NCBI GenBank assembly: GCA_036939355.1
Contig: JALLAP010000795.1
Coordinates: forward strand, 1 to 11,089
DNA from: Thalassiosira profunda
Taxonomy: Eukaryota > Bacillariophyta > Thalassiosirophyceae > Thalassiosirales > Thalassiosiraceae
Reading direction: 5' to 3'
Length of the DNA: 11,089 nt
Below the pieces are notes generated by a model. That model was not told the origin of the DNA. It saw only the letters and a list, made by a program, of their open reading frames with translations, and made no database searches. Of this stretch, positions 1 through 8,515 are shown piece by piece; position 1 is the first letter of the stretch, and each line of letters starts with the position of its first letter. The translations under genes were made by a program, and so were the position numbers.

Positions 1-205
1 CCCTAGTTCCATCACGACTGACGCCGCCACCGCCGGTCGGAGGAGCCGCCGACCAGTCAGACGCCGCAATGGATACCAATGATGATGCCCATGCCATGCG
101 GCTGTCCTGCAGCCACCTTTGGGCCGCCGCCAGGCCGGCGCGAGAGGGGCGGGCGGAGAGGGTTGCCGGACAAGATTTGGACGACAAGAGGGGAATCTGG
201 CGGGC

Positions 206-287
206 GCCCACGGAAGACAGCTTGTGTTCCCTAACATTTTACTAGAGAGCAAGCTCCCCCCTAAAAGTGCCCACGGAAGACAGCTTG
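206..287. repeat. 19-bp direct repeat, two copies 63 bp apart
   Basis: The 19-base word beginning GCCCACGGAAG is present exactly at 206-224 and again at 269-287. Similarity continues weakly for about 12 bases beyond each copy (gTTC...AAC). The 44-bp spacer is less GC-rich than its surroundings. It may be the remnant of a local duplication or a doubled binding site upstream of the LRR gene; the sequence does not decide which. Confidence 0.75.
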
Positions 288-656
288 GGTTCTTCAACGA
301 CTCAACTTCCCGCTGGTCGCACGGTCAGCCCACAACCGTCCTCAGCCGACCACTCGGCCATCCGCCCGCGCCTCCCCAAGCTTTGCACCAGGTGAGAAAA
401 TGTCCGTAGGCCGCGGCGTGCTGGGGAGCGGGGATCCGCGACTGCCAATGCGCGGACATCATCGTTCCCATACCGTCGTCTTTGTGCAACGGTCGTCTGT
501 GTCGTTCGGCGCCCGGCCTGCTGGTTGAGCCGGCCGAACATCGTGCATCGGGCCGGTTGTCGCCGGTGGTCGCCGCTGCCACGTCGTATCGCCGCCCAGC
601 GCCGCCGCAGAGTGCGGCGAGTGGGCGCGTCATTTATTGTTGTGCAATGTATGCTG

Positions 657-709
657 GTGAGAAAAAATGCTAACTGACCGCCCTTCCACACACCGCATGT
701 TTATTACAG
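657..709 (+). other. Possible 5'UTR intron of the LRR gene
   Basis: A GTGAGA donor at 657 and a pyrimidine-containing tract ending in TTACAG (AG at 708-709) lie just before the strong start context at 721. Removing this 53-bp segment would also remove an in-frame upstream ATG at 667, leaving the Kozak-like ATG at 721 as the first in-frame start nearby. A better donor, CAG|GTGAGA at 392, could pair with the same acceptor to make a 318-bp intron. Neither can be confirmed without transcripts. Confidence 0.25.
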
Positions 710-720
710 ATATTGCCACC

Positions 721-3447
721 ATGAGCGGCGCCGAAAACGAAAACGAGGTGCCCAACCACCGCCGGTCCACCCGCGCTCGCAAGCAACGGGAGGCCAACCC
801 GTGCGAATTTCTGGACGAGGAGGAGGATGTCGCGAGCGCTGCTGGCCGTCCCGCGAGCAGCGAGGCTTCGAGCAATGCCTTGACCAACCCCTCGAGCGAG
901 ACTCGCCTCGCGAGGCCATCCACGTATCGCCGCCGTTGGCATTGGTATCAAAAGAGAGATGCCGCCGAGTTCTCCTCCGTGGACGGAACCGACAAAATCA
1001 TTCGCACTCGCCGGTGGGGATACAACAGCAGCCCCCGAATGGGCTACGGCTGTTCAGGCGTGCTCGCGAAAGGGGAAAGGGAGTTGGTGGCGGAACAGGA
1101 TGCTGAGGGTGTGGCGTTGGAGATCACAAACTTTGGAAGCGAATCGAAGCTGACGCAGGTGCCGTATCGTGAGTATCGATTACTGTCTTGTCTTGTAATT
1201 TCTCATCGTTGCTCACTCGCCTCCCTCTGCATCACACTACCTATCTCAGACGCGGACCGTTGCCGTATTACGAGTACTTCGCCCAAGGCATTCAGCAGCA
1301 TTCGGACATTGAGGTGAGAAGCGCTTGATTTTGCCCAGCCATTTGTTGCAGATCGCTCATCTTCGTAATCCTTTCGACAATGACAGAGCTTCAACATCAC
1401 CAACTTCCACCTGCCTCCGGCGCCCTGGTTCGGAGAGAACGTCGTCCCGACCCTCGAGAACGCATTCAGTAAGGCTCTCTTTTGCGTCGAACCTGCATCA
1501 TCGCCCCCAAAATGTCACTCATAAGCTGCAACAAACCATTTCAGCACTGACGGACCTGACGCTGTCGAACTGCTCGCTCTCGGGAGAGGAGTTGGCGTCC
1601 GTCGCGACGTTCCTCCAGGGAAACACGACCCTGTGCTCGCTGGACCTCTCGCGCAACGCCATCGAGTCGGTCGATACGGTCAAGGCCATCGCCAAGGCAG
1701 TGAATGCGAAGAGCTCGTCTATCGTTCATGTGAACCTCTCTTTCTGCACGCTGGGCGGTGGAGACAAGGGCGCCCTCGACAAGCTTCTGGCATCCGTCAA
1801 GAAATGCGAGACTTTCGAGATCGGCCACAAAAGCATGGACTCGGAGGTACGATCGCCGTCCCCTTTTCTCTTCGTTGCGCATTGGTTTCTTGTCTCACTC
1901 CATGCTTCTTTCATTCACCCCTTCACAAAGTCCGTCGCCTCGATTGCCAAGTTCGTTGGCAAAAAGAATGCTCTGACTTTCTTCTCCCTCGCCGGCGCGA
2001 GATTGGACAAGGAGAACAAGAAGACGCTTGAAGCGTCCTTGGCCAAGAACAAGACCATCGAGTCCCTCTGCCTCAGCTCGAACGGTCTGGCGCTCCCGGG
2101 CATCTTCCACAACACGAAGAAGAGCATCAAATCGATGTCCAAGCTCACGTATCTCGACCTCAGCTTCAATTCGCTTCCGGTGCAAGGCGCCAAGGCCGTC
2201 GCCAAATTCCTCGAGCACGCCGACTGTTCTCTGGAAACTCTCATCTTGTCGAACAACCACCTCACAACGAAAGGCGCCAACCACATCCTGCCCGCGCTCA
2301 AGGCAAACGAATCATTGGAGGAGCTCGACCTCAGGTATGCCCTCTCGTATCGGCATTGATTTGTCTTCGTCACGGTTCTTATTCTCTCACTTCTTTGTTT
2401 ATCGGCTTCTCTCTGCGCCAGCTGCAACTGGTTGAGCGACGCCGTTGCGCCGGCCGTCGTCGATCTCCTGCGGAACAACTCGACCCTTCTCAGCTTGGAC
2501 CTCACGGGCAACAAGTCACTGAAGAGCAACAAGAAGGAACGGAGGCGCTGGCGGCATGGACAGTTGGTGACAACCCGCCCAGCGCAGGAACGCGGGAAAG
2601 CAGACATCGTGAAAGGTGCCCTTTTCGATACGACGAGTCTTGAGGCCATCGCCAACTCGAATCACACCTGTGCCGTGTATCTTTCGGGTCAAAACAAGCG
2701 CGGCCAATACGACGAGACGATGCGCAAGAGTGAGGCGTTGCCACATTTTTCTCTTTGTTGTTGCGTCTTCAGAGCAGTGACTGACCAGTCCATTTGTCTT
2801 TGATCACCGTCAAGTCAACGAGCTGGATGTGGCGGAGGGCGTCAAGATTCGATACAAGGTCGTCCTAGCTCTCACGGAAGTGAACAAGGAACTGTACGAT
2901 CCTCTCAGCTTCAACGACGTTCCTCTGGAGCTGATGCCGTACTTGATCGTGAGTTTTAGCCTGACCGGCCACTGTGTTTGATTCCAGTACCTTCTCAAAT
3001 GCAGTGACCAACCGTTTGTTAACGCCCCAAAAGACCCTGGTGCAGCAAGAACTCGGTTGCAATGGCTTTGGGCGCGCTGTCCTGCCGCAGTCTAAGATGC
3101 GATCGAGCCGAGGGAAAACCACCTGGGTACGCGGGACCGATCCTAACCGGCCATGGGCTGGAACCACGAAGATCATCGCCGATCCCACGCTGTCCTGCAT
3201 CTACGAGGTCATCATGGGCTGGCAGAGCCTTCCCCTCCTCTTTGTCAACGGCGCCGGCGAACTGCCCAAGAAGGCTCCGGCCAAACAGGCCACCAAGAAG
3301 ACGAGCCGCAAGCGCAGGAGGAAGTTTGGCGAGGAGGACGACTCCGACGACGAGCCGTACATCCCAAAGGGCGCCAGGAAGACGGCCAAGTGGGTGCGCG
3401 ACCCAGAGACTCGCCAGTACGTTCGCATCCCAGCTCCCGTCTACTAG
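721..3447 (+). CDS. Leucine-rich-repeat (ribonuclease-inhibitor type) protein, probably nuclear
   Basis: I assign eight exons: 721-1172, 1250-1313, 1387-1468, 1545-1846, 1931-2334, 2422-2729, 2815-2948 and 3034-3447. They total 2160 nt, giving 719 residues, and all phases agree. The ATG at 721 sits in a near-perfect context (GCCACCATGA); an in-frame ATG at 667 has poorer context. Residues 1-200 include a basic N-terminal stretch (RRSTRARKQR), an acidic run and a short conserved-looking block (GPLPYYEYFAQG). Residues ~201-470 hold about ten repeats of 28-29 residues with the LxxLxLSxN pattern of RNI-like LRRs, which usually act as protein-binding scaffolds. A C-terminal domain of unknown function follows to ~655. 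The tail (~659-719) is Lys/Arg-rich (KKTSRKRRRK) and then acidic (EEDDSDDE), which suggests nuclear location. Introns 2-7 have good GT-AG signals; intron 1 has a weak donor. The binding partner is unknown. Nothing links it functionally to its neighbours. Confidence 0.88.
1847..1930 (+). other. Intron 4 of the LRR gene: 84 bp, in frame and stop-free
   Basis: The donor GAG|GTACGA and the acceptor ACAAAG bound a T-rich segment that interrupts the regular LRR spacing. It is exactly 28 codons long and has no stop, so it reads through on a naive translation. Its translation is hydrophobic and aromatic (FLFVAHWFLVSLHASF), unlike the repeats on either side. I treat it as an intron because the flanking repeats join properly when it is removed and because its length matches the neighbouring introns (73-87 bp). 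Confidence 0.8.
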
Positions 3448-3913
3448 AGTGGCCGCAGCCCCAAAGTTGTCGCATTGAGGCATTTTTTGTTGGACTTGCC
3501 TCTCCCGCAAGTGAGCTTCCCTCGCACATTCAGAAGTCAAAGCGTGCCATCAGTCTGTTTGTTTGTGGTATCCCTTTGCGAGTAGCGTTTTGTTTTGATG
3601 CACCGCCGGTCGAGAGGCTCGTATCGTAGATAACGAGCAATCTCCCATAACTTGCAGAGTATTATATGAAGACCTCATACCACCCCATCTTCTTCGCATG
3701 ATTGATCCAAACATGTCTGAATGCACTCGACAAAAGGGTGTCGAGCGAAGGATGATGACAATCAGTCCTGCCATGATTCACTCGCCCACCAAAATCAACG
3801 CCACCGTTTCAGGCCACCAACCAGCTCTCACCATAGCTTTGGCCTGCGCCTGCAGCGAAGCATTCCACTAGTGTTAGCCAGCCAACAAAGTCTAGACTTT
3901 CAACACGAGCGCG
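3448..3913. other. Intergenic region between the LRR and DUF6824 genes
   Basis: This 466-bp spacer holds the 3'UTR of the LRR gene and the promoter and leader of the next gene on the same strand. It is less GC-rich than the flanking exons. A perfect 7-bp hairpin lies at 3726-3745. I see no coding frame with domain content and no AATAAA signal close to the stop. Confidence 0.6.
3726..3745. repeat. Small perfect inverted repeat (7-bp stem, 6-nt loop)
   Basis: CTCGACA (3726-3732) and TGTCGAG (3739-3745) are perfect reverse complements around a six-base purine loop. The hairpin lies about 170 bp before the start of the DUF6824 gene. It could be a dyad binding site or a chance palindrome. It is not a bacterial terminator, because the context is eukaryotic and no T run follows. 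Confidence 0.4.
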
Positions 3914-6195
3914 ATGCCCAAAGTCCACTTCGTCTCGCGAAAGTTCCTCAAACGGCAAGGCGTGAAGAATCCGCCACGGGCAGTTGAGCAGATTGAGACG
4001 CACTTGCGGCGAAATTCGGATTACTTCCGCTTTCCATCAGAGAGGAAAAATGAGGATGTGAACCCAACAAGCGTCGTTGGCGTCGCAAGATCATCACCTG
4101 ATGGCGACAATGATTCGTCTTCGGGCAACGATGAGCATCCGAAAGAGACCACCGTGGCCAATAGTGGTGGGACAAACGCTTCCACTGGTCTGCACCCTGC
4201 AGAGATAGCCCAATTTGATGCTGATTCTAAGAAGGGTGCCCTGGACGAAGCTCCAATTGAAGCCACAACCAAGCCTTCGCCTTCAACCCTCAATCCCCGT
4301 CGCATTTCAATCTCTGTTCGTCGTGGCGAGGCGTCCAAGCATGAGAGTCCCTCTGCTGAAAACCATTGTAGCAAGCTTGGTGACAACGACAGCACCTCTG
4401 AGACACCTCAAAAGGCAGCCTCGGCATTAAGCCTACCAATCAGTGTCAATGAAAACGACGTCTTGCTTGGGCGCGGAGGAAGAAACCACGAGCATCAGGG
4501 CAACAAACAGCTTCGGCTCATTGCTCAGGGGCGTGTGCGTGAGTACGCGAGGGCCACCAAAAAGCAAAAGGCAGTGATAATTTGTGGTGAGAATCGCAAT
4601 TGCATTGGAGCGCCTCCTTCATCTCGAGTATGTTTGGTCTGACCCGACTTCTCCTCTCTATCCCTTCCAAATAGAGGTCCTGCGGCAGATCCAGGATATG
4701 GAGCCCCCAGGCAGGTTTCTCCAACTGAACAATTCCACGTATGGTTGGGACGTTGTGTAAGAGCTTTTGGCAATGAGACTGAATGGGTTGTTCTGTCTCC
4801 TCATACTAATTCACTCGCGCCACGTACACCCGTAGATCGCAAGAGAAGGCCAGGGAGAAAGTTAGCCAGTCTCTCCGAGATGCCGCGTCAATACAAAGGG
4901 AGAGTCAGATGATCTCAAAAGCACCTCCAACCCTGCCTCTCGCAACTGCACCTCCGCAGAAGAAGGATATCAGGATATCAGACAACGACTCGATTGGTGC
5001 GCACTCTGTCGAGCCAGCCCCGTTTGATGCTGATTCCGAGAAGGGTGCCCCGGGTCATGCTCCAATCGTAGCCACAGCCAAGACTTCAATTCTCAACCTC
5101 TTTCAAAATGAGCGACGTGTTACAATCTCTGTTCGCCGTGACGAGGCGTCCAAGCCCGAGAGCCCCGCGGCTGAAAATCCGTATGACAGGCTTGATGACA
5201 ACGACTGCATCTCTGACGAGACACCTCAAAAGGCAGAAACAAAATGGCCTACACCTCCTCGCCCTCCCACTCGCACCGAAAAGGGGCGTGCATCCCCAGA
5301 CAATAACAGTTTGGCTGTTGAGGATTTCGTTGACATGACCGCTGAAAGTGCACTGAAATCTGACTCCGAGAAACTGCCAGGAGCAGTAGGCCCTGTCCCG
5401 CAGGTCTTGCCACCCCACGGATCGTTCCACCCAATGGCCATGAGTCCAATTGCTATGAAACGAAAACAATTTGGATCTGATGCGAGCGGCGCGGATGCTC
5501 TACTTTCAGAGTCAAAGGACGTTGCCGTGCAAAATGCATCGGGGGGTTCCTCGCCTCCACTCGGAGAATCCGTTGAAGCAAAAGCGTCAGCGGAGACGAT
5601 GCAAGGTGGCTTGGCGTCTTCTTCAGACCAATACCTCCACCCGGGATGGTGTGGATGCTGTTATGTCGTGCCGTATCCACCTCCATATTCCCTTTATCCC
5701 CCGCCGCCACCGGCTGTGGGGTATTTTCTTCCGCCGCCAGCTTTCGGCTACTTTTACCCTCCGCCTCCACCACCTGATTACTCCACGACGGACAGCTCTC
5801 AAAATAATGCAATTGAGCCGCAGGAGCGTCCTAGGACTCCACAAGAAGAGCCACAGGGGTCTCCCGAAAAACAGACAGCGCCAACGAGTGTCACTACCCT
5901 GCACCCCCATGATGTTCTTGGTGGAAGCGACCCGACCATGCGCCGCTATCCCGGGAACGGTCGCTTTCGGCAGTTAGTATACTCCCATGTACAGGAATAT
6001 CGCGATCCAAGAGTTCCACCGGAACACACAGCCGAGAAGATTGTAGCTTCTATCCGCGGCTTGGACCCTCCGGGCAGGTTCTTAAAAGAGATTCCCGGCA
6101 CGGGCCGTTGGGCCGAGCTTGGAGATAACGCAGCGAGGGAAAAGGCCCGGAAAGCCTTGCGCGACGCGTCGCGGCGCAGAAAGGATGCTTCCTAA
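3914..6195 (+). CDS. Two-module DUF6824 protein with Pro/Tyr-rich linker
   Basis: Three exons (3914-4586, 4675-4756, 4836-6195; 2115 nt, 704 residues) join in phase. The ATG at 3914 follows an in-frame TAG at 3893. Domain 1 (~181-272) has the family hallmark DVLLGRGG, a downstream GN motif, then DMEPPGRFL and QEKAREKVSQSLRDA; both introns cut it. Domain 2 (~606-696) has the same order (GNGRFRQLV, LDPPGRFL, NAAREKARKALRDAS), but its glycine loop has decayed to DVLGGSD and it has no intron. Each module is preceded by a related ~70-residue acidic linker (FDADS.KGA, SVRR.EASK.ESP, ETPQKA). Residues ~520-568 are rich in Pro, Tyr and Phe, with a WCGCC motif. DUF6824 is a diatom-enriched domain of unknown function; a DNA- or protein-binding role is only a guess. 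No signal peptide or membrane segment is seen, and long stretches look disordered. Splitting it into two genes is possible but unlikely, because exon 3 runs open from domain 1 into the second half. Confidence 0.85.
4214..5236 (+). repeat. Intragenic duplication of the linker preceding each DUF6824 module
   Basis: Positions 4214-4418 and 5023-5236 are clearly homologous at both nucleotide and protein level, starting TTTGATGCTGATTC and ending ACACCTCAAAAGGCAG in both. They differ by about 9 bp net, that is three codons, so frame is kept. Blocks of identity include ATCTCTGTTCG and GACGAGGCGTCCAAGC-like segments. With the duplicated DUF6824 modules downstream of each copy, this points to duplication of a whole linker-plus-domain unit inside one gene. 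Confidence 0.85.
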
Positions 6196-7045
6196 AATGC
6201 CTCGGTCAGAAACAGGAACTCTCTGCTGGGCCCAACGCGCATCGATGCCTTGTGTTGCGTTATTGTACCAGAGTATCGATGTATGGAAGAAAGGTTTGCG
6301 CGTGAGAAGATATACCCTCGGCCACCGGTGTTGCAATATAAAATATCAGTGCAAATATCGTTGCAACTTACCGCAGATCCCGCTGTTCTAAGCGCGATTG
6401 TAGCATCATGCCTCGTTGCACGCTATTTCCCTCTTGGCGGCCACCGCATCGGCCATTCAGCATCCCCTGCTTCTAAGATACCTCTTATGAAGCGAGAGTC
6501 GCTTGTGCGTCTCGCCTTTAGTTCTTGGAGCAAATCATCGCACATACGAATGCACCTTTGCAATTTGTTTGAAGCACCTCTTCCTTGCCCGCCCGCCGTT
6601 TATGCCGGCTGCTGTGTTGGGCTTTGGTGATTGCGCTTCTGTCGCCTTCTTGATGTAAATGTCCATCACGCTGCCTGCTCGCAATATGATGTGCACCTTC
6701 TCATTATTGATGGTGCACCCTCCCGGGCGCCCTCCAACTCTTTCCGGCACCACATCCACCGCTTTCTCCGCGGGGCCATAGACGGGCCGCGGCCGCGTCG
6801 ATGTCGGCTAGCGCCGCCGATTGGGCTCGACGCCAGGGGCCGCTGTGTGAAGTAAGGTGCGTGGGGAAGTCAAGTTGGAGGACGAGCAGTACTGATTCCA
6901 ACGTTGATTCTATGCACTCAGCAAGATCTCGAACGATGCAGTATGTATTGTATGATGTCAGCGGACGTCAAACAACAGCTGCACCAAGTTGTTCTGAAGC
7001 CCCCACGCCGCGGCGGCCTCATAAAAAGCAACCAAGATCACCAGC
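6196..7045. other. Intergenic region, 850 bp, no supported gene
   Basis: This spacer follows the DUF6824 gene and precedes the HAD gene on the same strand. It has an AT-rich patch around 6335-6365, a weak hairpin (GCGAGA at 6492-6497 with TCTCGC at 6510-6515), a very GC-rich block around 6780-6820 that contains a GCGGCCGC palindrome, and an A-rich ATAAAAA at 7021 just before the next start. The short open frames on both strands lack any recognisable domain. I found no cloverleaf-like tRNA. The distal part is presumably promoter and 5' leader for the HAD gene. Confidence 0.55.
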
Positions 7046-7111
7046 ATGAAGCTCCCGACGTGCCTCGCCCTCGCGGCCCTCGCCGCGGCCCTCGCCCACC
7101 GGGCGGAGGGC
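7046..7111 (+). other. Signal peptide with ASAFAP-like cleavage site
   Basis: The first 22 residues hold a Leu/Ala core (LALAALAAALA) and end in AEG, followed by Phe23. In diatoms, an aromatic residue, usually Phe, immediately after the signal peptidase site is needed for import across the inner plastid membranes; without it the protein would be expected to stop in the periplastid space. The downstream stretch is hydroxylated, basic and lacks acidic residues up to about residue 60, as expected of a transit peptide. Confidence 0.75.
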
Positions 7112-8373
7112 TTCTCCCTCCGAATGCAATCCCTCCCACCGCCCCTCCGTTCTGTCGCAATTCCGCCCCCGTCGCGATCCAAATCGATAGTGGCGCCGCG
7201 CCGCGCCACCGCCGCGGCCACCGTCGAGGAACCCTCGTTGCCCGCGGAGGCGCCCAAGAAGACCCAAACGCTGGGTTTGTTGACCTTCGATCTGGACGAT
7301 TCTCTTTATCCTATTGAGCCTGTGCTTCACGACGCCAACGAGGTCTTCTCCAAACTCATGAGCGACTACGGCTACCCGCTGAGCTCTGAAGACATCAACG
7401 CCGCCTCCAAGCGCATCCGCGAGGAGGCCGGGGACCGCGGCGGCTGGCTGTCCCACACCGAGGTGCGGCTGGAGGCCATCCGGCGCGAGATGGAGCGCAA
7501 GATGCTCGAGCGCAAGTTGGAGGAGTGCGCGGAGGATTGGGCGACGGAGGTCGAGAGCTTGACGGCGCCGGTGCGGGAGAGCGCGGTCAAGTGGGCCAAG
7601 AGCGCGGTGTCGCAGACGGTCGTCGAGGTACGTGCCGCTTTTTTCGCTGGATGTAATATTTTTGGCTCTTCGTCGCCGGAACTCTTATGTGCATGGTCTA
7701 ATCGATGTGTATCCAACATTGCCAGAGTATTTACAGTGCGTGGGAGCGGGAGCGGCACCACTCTGCAGAACGGCACCTGTATCCGGAGGTGGTGGAGGCG
7801 CTGCAGCAAATCAAGGAGCGGCATCCGGACTGCGTGATCGGGGCGGTGACGGATGGCAAGGCAAACCCGATGCTGATGGTGTTCACTTTGGCGCCGTACT
7901 TTGACTTTTGCATGAGCTGGGAGGACGATGCCTCCGGGCGCACGGCATTCTTCCAAGAGTTGGGCGATTCGAAAGGAAACGCGGACCTGCAATGGATCTA
8001 CAGAGCGGCGTACGACAAGTACGAGGAGATCGCCGAGACGAAACGGGACATGCGCCGATGCCTCCTCGACGACAGCTGCGAGGACGAAGAAACTGTATGG
8101 GTGCATGTCGGAGACGATCTCGCCTACGACGTGGGGGGCAGCGCGTCCTGCGGCGCCAAGACGGTACTGCTCGATTTGGACGAGGAGTACGGGCAGACCG
8201 CAAAAGCGCGGTTCGGCCCGGAGGCGAAGATGCCTTCGTGGAGTACGGCGTCGAGAGAGGAATTGGCGAACCGTCAGGCAATGAACGATGCGGCCGCTGG
8301 GATGGTGGACCGGCGGGTGTCGCGGATGACGATGCTGCCCGACGCTATCGATGAGATCCTAACGGGGGAGTGA
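7046..8373 (+). CDS. HAD-superfamily hydrolase, probably plastid-targeted
   Basis: Two exons (7046-7627 and 7726-8373) join in phase 0 across a 98-bp GT-AG intron to give 409 residues. The ATG follows an in-frame TAA at 7022 and has A at -3. Residues 1-22 form a signal peptide with a hydrophobic Leu/Ala core. The predicted cleavage AEG|F puts Phe at +1, followed by a Ser/Pro/Arg-rich transit-like region to ~60: this is the bipartite, ASAFAP-type presequence of diatom plastid proteins. The catalytic core has motif I FDLDDS (Asp82 nucleophile, Asp84), motif II VTDG (Thr236), a likely motif III Lys277 in DSKGN, and motif IV VGDDLAYD (Asp324, Asp325, Asp329). A helical cap lies between motifs I and II, as in subfamily IA phosphatases. 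The substrate cannot be read from sequence; a small phosphorylated metabolite is likely. Motif I has Ser where Thr or Val is more usual. The gene converges on the membrane-protein gene, 142 bp away. Confidence 0.9.
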
Positions 8374-8515
8374 GTGATGAAGGGAGGGGCCGGAGCCCGA
8401 GGCTCGTTAGAGTAGTTTCGCACGCACACGACTTAGGTATGGGAGAAACTGCCCCAGCCAACACAGCCCTGGCCATCTCTATGTTACACTAGCTAATCAC
8501 GTTGCTGCTACAAAC
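8374..8515. other. Short convergent intergenic region
   Basis: Only 142 bp separate the stop codons of the HAD gene (+) and the membrane-protein gene (-), so it must hold parts of both 3'UTRs. A small hairpin, GAGCC (8393-8397) with GGCTC (8401-8405), lies 20 bp after the HAD stop. No AATAAA lies inside the spacer on either strand. Confidence 0.5.

Larger units (their letters stand above)
1..720. other. 5' flanking region of the LRR gene, no supported CDS
   Basis: This GC-rich stretch precedes the LRR gene. Several short open frames cross it on both strands, but they are Arg/Pro/Gly-rich and overlap one another, as expected of chance frames in GC-rich DNA; none shows a domain or consistent splice signals. 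It holds a 19-bp direct repeat (206-224 and 269-287). It also has two consensus-like splice donors (GTGAGA at 392 and at 657) that could open a 5'UTR intron ending at the AG at 708-709, just before the gene start. No TATA box is clear. It is probably promoter plus 5' leader. Confidence 0.5.

Noticed and set aside
69..245. Plus-strand frame of 58 codons starting at an ATG at 69
   Set aside because: It has no domain and an erratic composition, lies across the first copy of the direct repeat, and has no supporting splice or homology signal.
302..691. 129-residue minus-strand frame upstream of the LRR gene
   Set aside because: It is Arg-rich and low in structure, overlaps other equally long frames, and looks like chance openness in GC-rich DNA.
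1915..2655. 246-residue minus-strand frame
   Set aside because: It lies antisense to LRR exons 5 and 6 and runs across an intron; the sense strand has clear LRR repeats.
3019..3540. 173-residue minus-strand frame
   Set aside because: It is the antisense shadow of the last LRR-gene exon and is explained by strong codon bias there.
4909..6195. A second, separate gene starting at the Met at 4909
   Set aside because: Exon 3 is open from 4836 through 4909 and carries the end of DUF6824 domain 1 (QEKAREKVSQSLRDA), so the Met is internal.
6492..6515. Hairpin GCGAGA/TCTCGC as a structured RNA or terminator
   Set aside because: The six-base stem with a twelve-base loop is too weak, and nothing nearby supports an RNA gene.
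7021..7027. ATAAAAA as the TATA box of the HAD gene
   Set aside because: It lies about 25 bp before the ATG, so transcription would begin at the start codon; it is more likely A-rich leader.
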